DNA from: Microbacterium sp. BK668
Lineage (GTDB): Bacteria > Actinomycetota > Actinomycetes > Actinomycetales > Microbacteriaceae
DNA length: 64,000 nt
Reading direction: 5' to 3'
NCBI RefSeq assembly: GCF_004362195.1
Contig: NZ_SNWG01000001.1
Location: 1,116,001 to 1,180,000, forward strand
The notes under the pieces were generated by a model. It worked only from the letters and a program-made list of their open reading frames with translations. It was not told the origin of the DNA and searched no databases. A program made the position numbers and the translations under genes. Shown piece after piece: positions 60,617 through 64,000 of this stretch (the first letter of the stretch is position 1; each line of letters begins with the position of its first letter).

Positions 60617-61821
60617 CGATGGACTCCCGCCGCTCGTGGCGCGAGGGTCTCCTGCAGCACCAGCGCAGACGCCCCGAGCGCCGCCGCATCCCGGGGACTC
60701 CTCGAGTAGCGCACCTCCACATCGTGCACGCGTCGCGCGAAGAAGCGACGCGAGATGGCGGCGCGAATCGCGTCGATGTAGAGGGCGCCCGCGACTGCGA
60801 ACCCCGGCCCCGCCAGCACGATGAGATCGAGGTCAACGACATTGGCGAGGGTTACCGCCCCCTCCGCAATCGCGGCCGCCGACGGGGCGATCAGTGCAGC
60901 GGCGGCGGGATCCTGGCGGATCGCGCGACGAGCGATCTCGTCGAAGAGGCGCATGTCAGATCCAGCCTCCGCGCCCGCGAAATCGAATCCAGACCGTCTG
61001 GCTTCGGCCACGACTGCGGACGGTGCCGCGTAGAGCTCGAGGCATCCGGTATTTCCGCATTCGCACCGCTTCCCGTGCGTATCGATGCAGACATGACCGA
61101 TCTCACCCGCGTTCGACGCCGAACCCCGCAGCGCGACCCCGTTGATCACTATTCCGGAGCCGACGCCCTCGTCCATGTACAGGCAGGCGAAGGCCAGTGG
61201 GGAATAGTCGTGTCCCGCCCAGAACTCGCCGACGGCGGCCGCTGTGGCGTCCTTGTCCACGAGCACACGAAGCCCGAGTGCTTCGCTGAGCCGATCACGC
61301 AGCGGGAAGCCTCGCCACGATTTCGGCATCGCCGGTCCGCCTACGGTTCCGGCATGGTGGTCGATCGGCCCCGCGGCGACAATGCCCACCCCGACGAGGC
61401 TCTCGCGCGTCGCGCCGACCTGCGCTAACAGGAGGTCGAACTCGTTCGCGATCTCCGCCACCACCGTTGTGGGGTGCTCGTAGCCGATCCCACGTGTCCG
61501 CTTTCGCCCGAGCATCCCGCCGGCCATGTTGGTCACGACATATGTGACCCCCGTCATGGAGACATGCACACCGACGGCACATCGAGCTTCCGGGCTGATC
61601 TGCAGCATCGTACGTCGCTTGCCGCCGGTCGACTGGGCGAATCCGACCTCGCGGACGAGCCCGTCGTCGATGAGAGCGCGGACGATGTTCGATACGGCGG
61701 CGCGAGTGAGGCCGGTGGCTTGGGCAATCTCCACTCGGCTGACCTCCGGAGAATCCCGAATCCGATCCAGCACGATTCGGCGACTCGCCTGTCCTCTGGC
61801 AAGGCCAGTCGTATCGGCCAC
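60613..61821 (-). CDS. ROK-family transcriptional repressor
   Basis: 402 residues from GTG 61821, chosen because GGAGAGGGAGG-type bases lie just upstream and longer frames lack coding character. An N-terminal winged HTH (VSRVEIAQATGLTRAAVSNI) precedes the ROK sugar-kinase-like fold (GVGIVAAGPID, GEIGHVCIDTHGKRCECGNT). The CxCGxxGCxE zinc motif is intact. NagC- or XylR-type role likely. It is divergent from the sugar transporter operon and coupled to the headless LacI sensor. Confidence 0.92.
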   Translation of the reverse strand: MADTTGLARGQASRRIVLDRIRDSPEVSRVEIAQATGLTRAAVSNIVRALIDDGLVREVGFAQSTGGKRRTMLQISPEARCAVGVHVSMTGVTYVVTNMAGGMLGRKRTRGIGYEHPTTVVAEIANEFDLLLAQVGATRESLVGVGIVAAGPIDHHAGTVGGPAMPKSWRGFPLRDRLSEALGLRVLVDKDATAAAVGEFWAGHDYSPLAFACLYMDEGVGSGIVINGVALRGSASNAGEIGHVCIDTHGKRCECGNTGCLELYAAPSAVVAEARRSGFDFAGAEAGSDMRLFDEIARRAIRQDPAAAALIAPSAAAIAEGAVTLANVVDLDLIVLAGPGFAVAGALYIDAIRAAISRRFFARRVHDVEVRYSRSPRDAAALGASALVLQETLAPRAAGVHR

Positions 61822-61892
61822 CTCGCCCCCTCCCTCTCCGCAGACACCGTACCAGCCTTCATTCACCCGATTGACAAAGTGCGGGCGATGAC

Positions 61893-61921
61893 TTGACAGT
61901 TGTACGACATTCGACCATGAT
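61893..61921 (+). promoter_or_regulatory. promoter of the sugar ABC transporter operon
   Basis: TTGACA (61893-61898) and CATGAT (61916-61921) are separated by 17 bases, a good housekeeping-sigma match in a high-GC genome. Transcription would begin near 61928, about 110 bases before the binding-protein gene. Confidence 0.6.
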
Positions 61922-61935
61922 CGAGACCGGCACTG

Positions 61936-61951
61936 TTTGTCAAACGACAAA
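61936..61951. promoter_or_regulatory. candidate ROK operator
   Basis: TTTGTCAAACGACAAA is an inverted repeat with perfect 6-base arms. It lies just after the predicted transcription start of the transporter operon, where a bound repressor would block it. A second TTGACAAA half-site occurs at 61871-61878 nearer the ROK gene. Confidence 0.55.
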
Positions 61952-62038
61952 ACTAAGTGAGGCTTCAACTCGGGATACCGGGGTCCGGCGCGCAGACGCG
62001 CTGGCAGGCAGCCACTCACATGCAACGAAGGGAACGAC

Positions 62039-63361
62039 ATGCACATCACACGATCGATCGCTCCAGCGGCGGCGCTCGGTGTTCTGGCGCTGTTGGCCGC
62101 AGGCTGCGCCTCGCAGCCTGCGGCCGTGGCACCCACGGCTGACGGCCTCGCAGACGTGGGCGAGTGCGAAACGATCACGGTTCTCACCAACCGCACCGAC
62201 ATCGTGGACACCGACTTCAAGGAGTACGCCGAGGAGTTCGAGAAGCAGAACCCCGGCCACTCGGTGAAGTTCGAGGCCGTGAAGAACTACGACGACGACG
62301 TGCGAACCAGGATGAACACGAAGGACTACGGCGATGTCCTCCTGATTCCGGCCTCGGTCACGCCCGATCAGTTCCCTTCGTTCTTCGCGCCGCTGGGCGA
62401 GCAGGCCGACCTCGCTGAGGAGTACTACTTCACGCCGTCCGGCTCATTCGAGGGTCAGACGTACGGCCTCTCGCAGACCGGCAACGCCACTGGCTACATC
62501 GTCAACAAGAAGGTGTGGGCCGAGGCCGGCATCACTGAACCGCCGGCCGATCCCGAAAAGTTCCTCGCCGCGCTCGAGAAGATCAAGGACGAGACGGGCG
62601 CTGTTCCCCTGTATACCAACTACAAGGACGGGTGGCCGCTGAGCGCGTGGAGCTCGCAGTACATCGGCATCGTCAGCGGAGAGGACGGCCGCAACATCCT
62701 GGCCTCCGACCCGGAGCCGTGGACCAAGGACAAGGACCTCTTCATCGGGAACTCCCTTCTGTTCGACGCCGTCGAATCCGGTCTGACGGAAGAAGATCCG
62801 GCCACTACCAACTGGGAGTCCAGCAAGACGCTCCTCGGTTCGGGTGAGGTCGCCTCGCTTATGGTCGCCTCATGGGGAGTGACGCAGGTGCAGCAGGCAG
62901 CCGAGGACGCGGGAGCGTCGAGCGACGACATCGGCTTCTGGCCCCTGCCCGTCCAAAAGGACGGGATCTTCCGCACGGTGCTCTCCGGTGACAAGAACCT
63001 GGCCATCAACACGAACTCCGAGTGCCAGGGCACCAGTCGTGAGTGGATCGACTTCTTCGTCAACGACTCCGGCTATGCGGCCAGTCAGGGCGGCATCACG
63101 CCCCGGATCGGCGGCGAGCTGCCCCCCAGTCTGGTCGCCTTCGACGAGGTCGGCGTCGAGATGATCACCATGAACCCCGAACCCGAAGGCAAGGAGGGCC
63201 GGCTCGGCGCGGTGCAGAAGGAAGCCGGGATCGCGCTCGGTGACTCTGCGTGGTACCAGAAGCTGGTCGACGTCGCTCGCGGAGCGGCGGACGGTGACAA
63301 GGACTCGTTCTTCGCCCAGTTGAACGCGGACTGGTCAGCTGCCGTCGAGGCGCAGGAGTAG
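62039..63361 (+). CDS. sugar ABC transporter substrate-binding lipoprotein
   Basis: 440 residues. The signal peptide ends in a lipobox (LALLAAGC, about residues 16-23), so the mature protein is lipid-anchored. The family 1 extracellular solute-binding fold is clear: ITVLTNRTDIVDTDFKEYAE, FLAALEKIKDETGAVPLYTN, VASLMVASWGVTQVQQAAED. It would bind oligosaccharides for import. The permease gene follows after an intercistronic hairpin. The divergent ROK repressor is the likely regulator. Confidence 0.93.
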   Translation: MHITRSIAPAAALGVLALLAAGCASQPAAVAPTADGLADVGECETITVLTNRTDIVDTDFKEYAEEFEKQNPGHSVKFEAVKNYDDDVRTRMNTKDYGDVLLIPASVTPDQFPSFFAPLGEQADLAEEYYFTPSGSFEGQTYGLSQTGNATGYIVNKKVWAEAGITEPPADPEKFLAALEKIKDETGAVPLYTNYKDGWPLSAWSSQYIGIVSGEDGRNILASDPEPWTKDKDLFIGNSLLFDAVESGLTEEDPATTNWESSKTLLGSGEVASLMVASWGVTQVQQAAEDAGASSDDIGFWPLPVQKDGIFRTVLSGDKNLAINTNSECQGTSREWIDFFVNDSGYAASQGGITPRIGGELPPSLVAFDEVGVEMITMNPEPEGKEGRLGAVQKEAGIALGDSAWYQKLVDVARGAADGDKDSFFAQLNADWSAAVEAQE

Positions 63362-63390
63362 GCGTCCTCGGACGCTGACCTCCACCGCTC

Positions 63391-63418
63391 GGGGCCGGGC
63401 GGCACGCCGCCCGGCCCC
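63391..63418 (+). terminator. intercistronic hairpin after the binding-protein gene
   Basis: GGGGCCGGGC (63391-63400) pairs with GCCCGGCCCC (63409-63418) around a GGCACGCC loop. Such hairpins between binding-protein and permease genes stabilise or partially terminate the transcript, raising binding-protein output relative to the permeases. Confidence 0.7.
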
Positions 63419-63440
63419 CACACCGGAAAGAGAGTCGACG

Positions 63441-64000
63441 ATGACGACCACCCAAGCCTCCTCCACCGGCCTGCTCTGGGCGCGTCGAGTCCGCAAGAGC
63501 AGACTCCGCTCCCGCCGCCGTGGGCAGCGCTCGATGGGACGCGCCCTGCTCCCGTGGCTCTATCTGGCCCTTCCGATCGGGTTCGTCGTCTTGTTCACGG
63601 GCATTCCGTTGACCAACATGGTGTGGTACAGCTTCACGGACTGGGACGGCCTGAGTCCCGTCAAGGAGTACGTCGGCTTCGAGAACTACGTCGAGATATT
63701 CTCGGACCCCGACCTCTTCGGCGTCTTCTTCGTCAGTCTGTATTACCTGGTCGGCGCGATCGTCCAGATCGGCCTGGCGCTCTACCTCGCCACGGTGCTG
63801 AGCTTCACACTGCCGTTGCGCAACCTGTTCAAGGGCATCGTGTTCTTCCCCTATCTCATCAACGGGGTCGCGATCGCCTTCATCTTCCTGTTCTTCTTCC
63901 AGCCGGGCGGAACGCTCGATCTCACCCTTCAGTTCTTTGGACTCGGGGCGCTCTCGCAGCAGTGGCTGGGCGACCCCGCCGTCGTCAACTGGTCGCTCGC
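63441..64000 (+). CDS. sugar ABC transporter permease (MalF/UgpA type), partial
   Basis: The frame starts at ATG 63441 (MTTTQASSTGLLWARRVRKS) and runs past the window end; 186 residues are visible. After a very basic N-terminus a transmembrane helix (LYLALPIGFVVLFTGIPLTN) and the typical MVWYSFTDWDGLSPVKEYVG, FENYVEIFSDP motif appear, then helices VVFLVSLYYLVG-like and GIVFFPYLINGVAIAFIFLF. The EAA coupling loop lies beyond the window. It is the first of two expected permeases of this operon. Confidence 0.92.
   Translation, partial: MTTTQASSTGLLWARRVRKSRLRSRRRGQRSMGRALLPWLYLALPIGFVVLFTGIPLTNMVWYSFTDWDGLSPVKEYVGFENYVEIFSDPDLFGVFFVSLYYLVGAIVQIGLALYLATVLSFTLPLRNLFKGIVFFPYLINGVAIAFIFLFFFQPGGTLDLTLQFFGLGALSQQWLGDPAVVNWSL

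Overview
The window looks like chromosomal DNA from a high-GC actinobacterium, most likely a Microbacterium or close Microbacteriaceae relative. The evidence is the GC-rich codon use with frequent GTG starts and AGGAGG-type ribosome sites, the family mix (class F sortase, RskA-type anti-sigma factor, LCP protein, deazaflavin-type Ddn and PPOX proteins, MalT-like LuxR regulators) and an intact tRNA-Ser(GCT). No ribosomal RNA, CRISPR array, plasmid origin or prophage module is visible.

Layout. 1-2.5 kb: the end of a probable secreted GH32-type fructan hydrolase followed by a PfkB fructokinase. 2.5-6.3 kb: a gene-poor scar with tRNA 3'-end-like remnants and an intact IS21-family element (3890-6019) with a 5-bp target duplication. 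6.4-12.5 kb: small metabolic and regulatory genes (alpha/beta hydrolase, Ddn-like protein, methyltransferase divergent from a TetR regulator) plus a patch of gene fragments. 12.6-17.2 kb: small poorly known genes (2H phosphoesterase, DUF6228-like, HEPN-like) with a duplicated 220-bp segment carrying a one-TM microprotein. 17.5-19.4 kb: an IS30-family element. 19.4-31.7 kb: ordinary accessory and housekeeping genes (methyltransferase, P-loop kinase, YkvA-like, DUF937, two tandem four-cysteine secreted proteins, AraC and XRE regulators, PPOX, Lon-N domain, SDR, ADH). 31.7-35.4 kb: an envelope cluster (fasciclin divergent from DUF4397, sortase, ECF sigma and RskA anti-sigma) resembling the mycobacterial SigK/RskA/MPT70 arrangement. 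35.5-38.1 kb: an LCP cell-wall ligase, a repeat-bearing membrane protein and tRNA-Ser(GCT).

38.1-48.1 kb is bounded by the tRNA-Ser gene and by an imperfect second copy of its 3' end, so it may be an old island. It carries a cupin/XRE regulator, an internally deleted FAD oxidoreductase, and an operon of dehydrogenase, DUF805, MacB-like ABC transporter and DUF2306. It ends with a 1,221-residue protein that joins a Ser/Thr kinase, a STAND ATPase and a LuxR output domain.

48.6-64 kb is a carbohydrate-use region: an AraC regulator divergent from a PhyH dioxygenase and an NHL propeller; two unsecreted parallel beta-helix (GH141-like) enzymes around a LacI regulator and a GH2 beta-mannosidase; then, on the other strand, a ROK repressor translationally coupled to a LacI-type sensor with no DNA-binding domain; then a sugar ABC transporter (binding lipoprotein and a permease that runs off the window). 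A plausible reading is that the transporter imports oligosaccharides that the GH2 and beta-helix enzymes process inside the cell, under LacI, ROK and AraC control.
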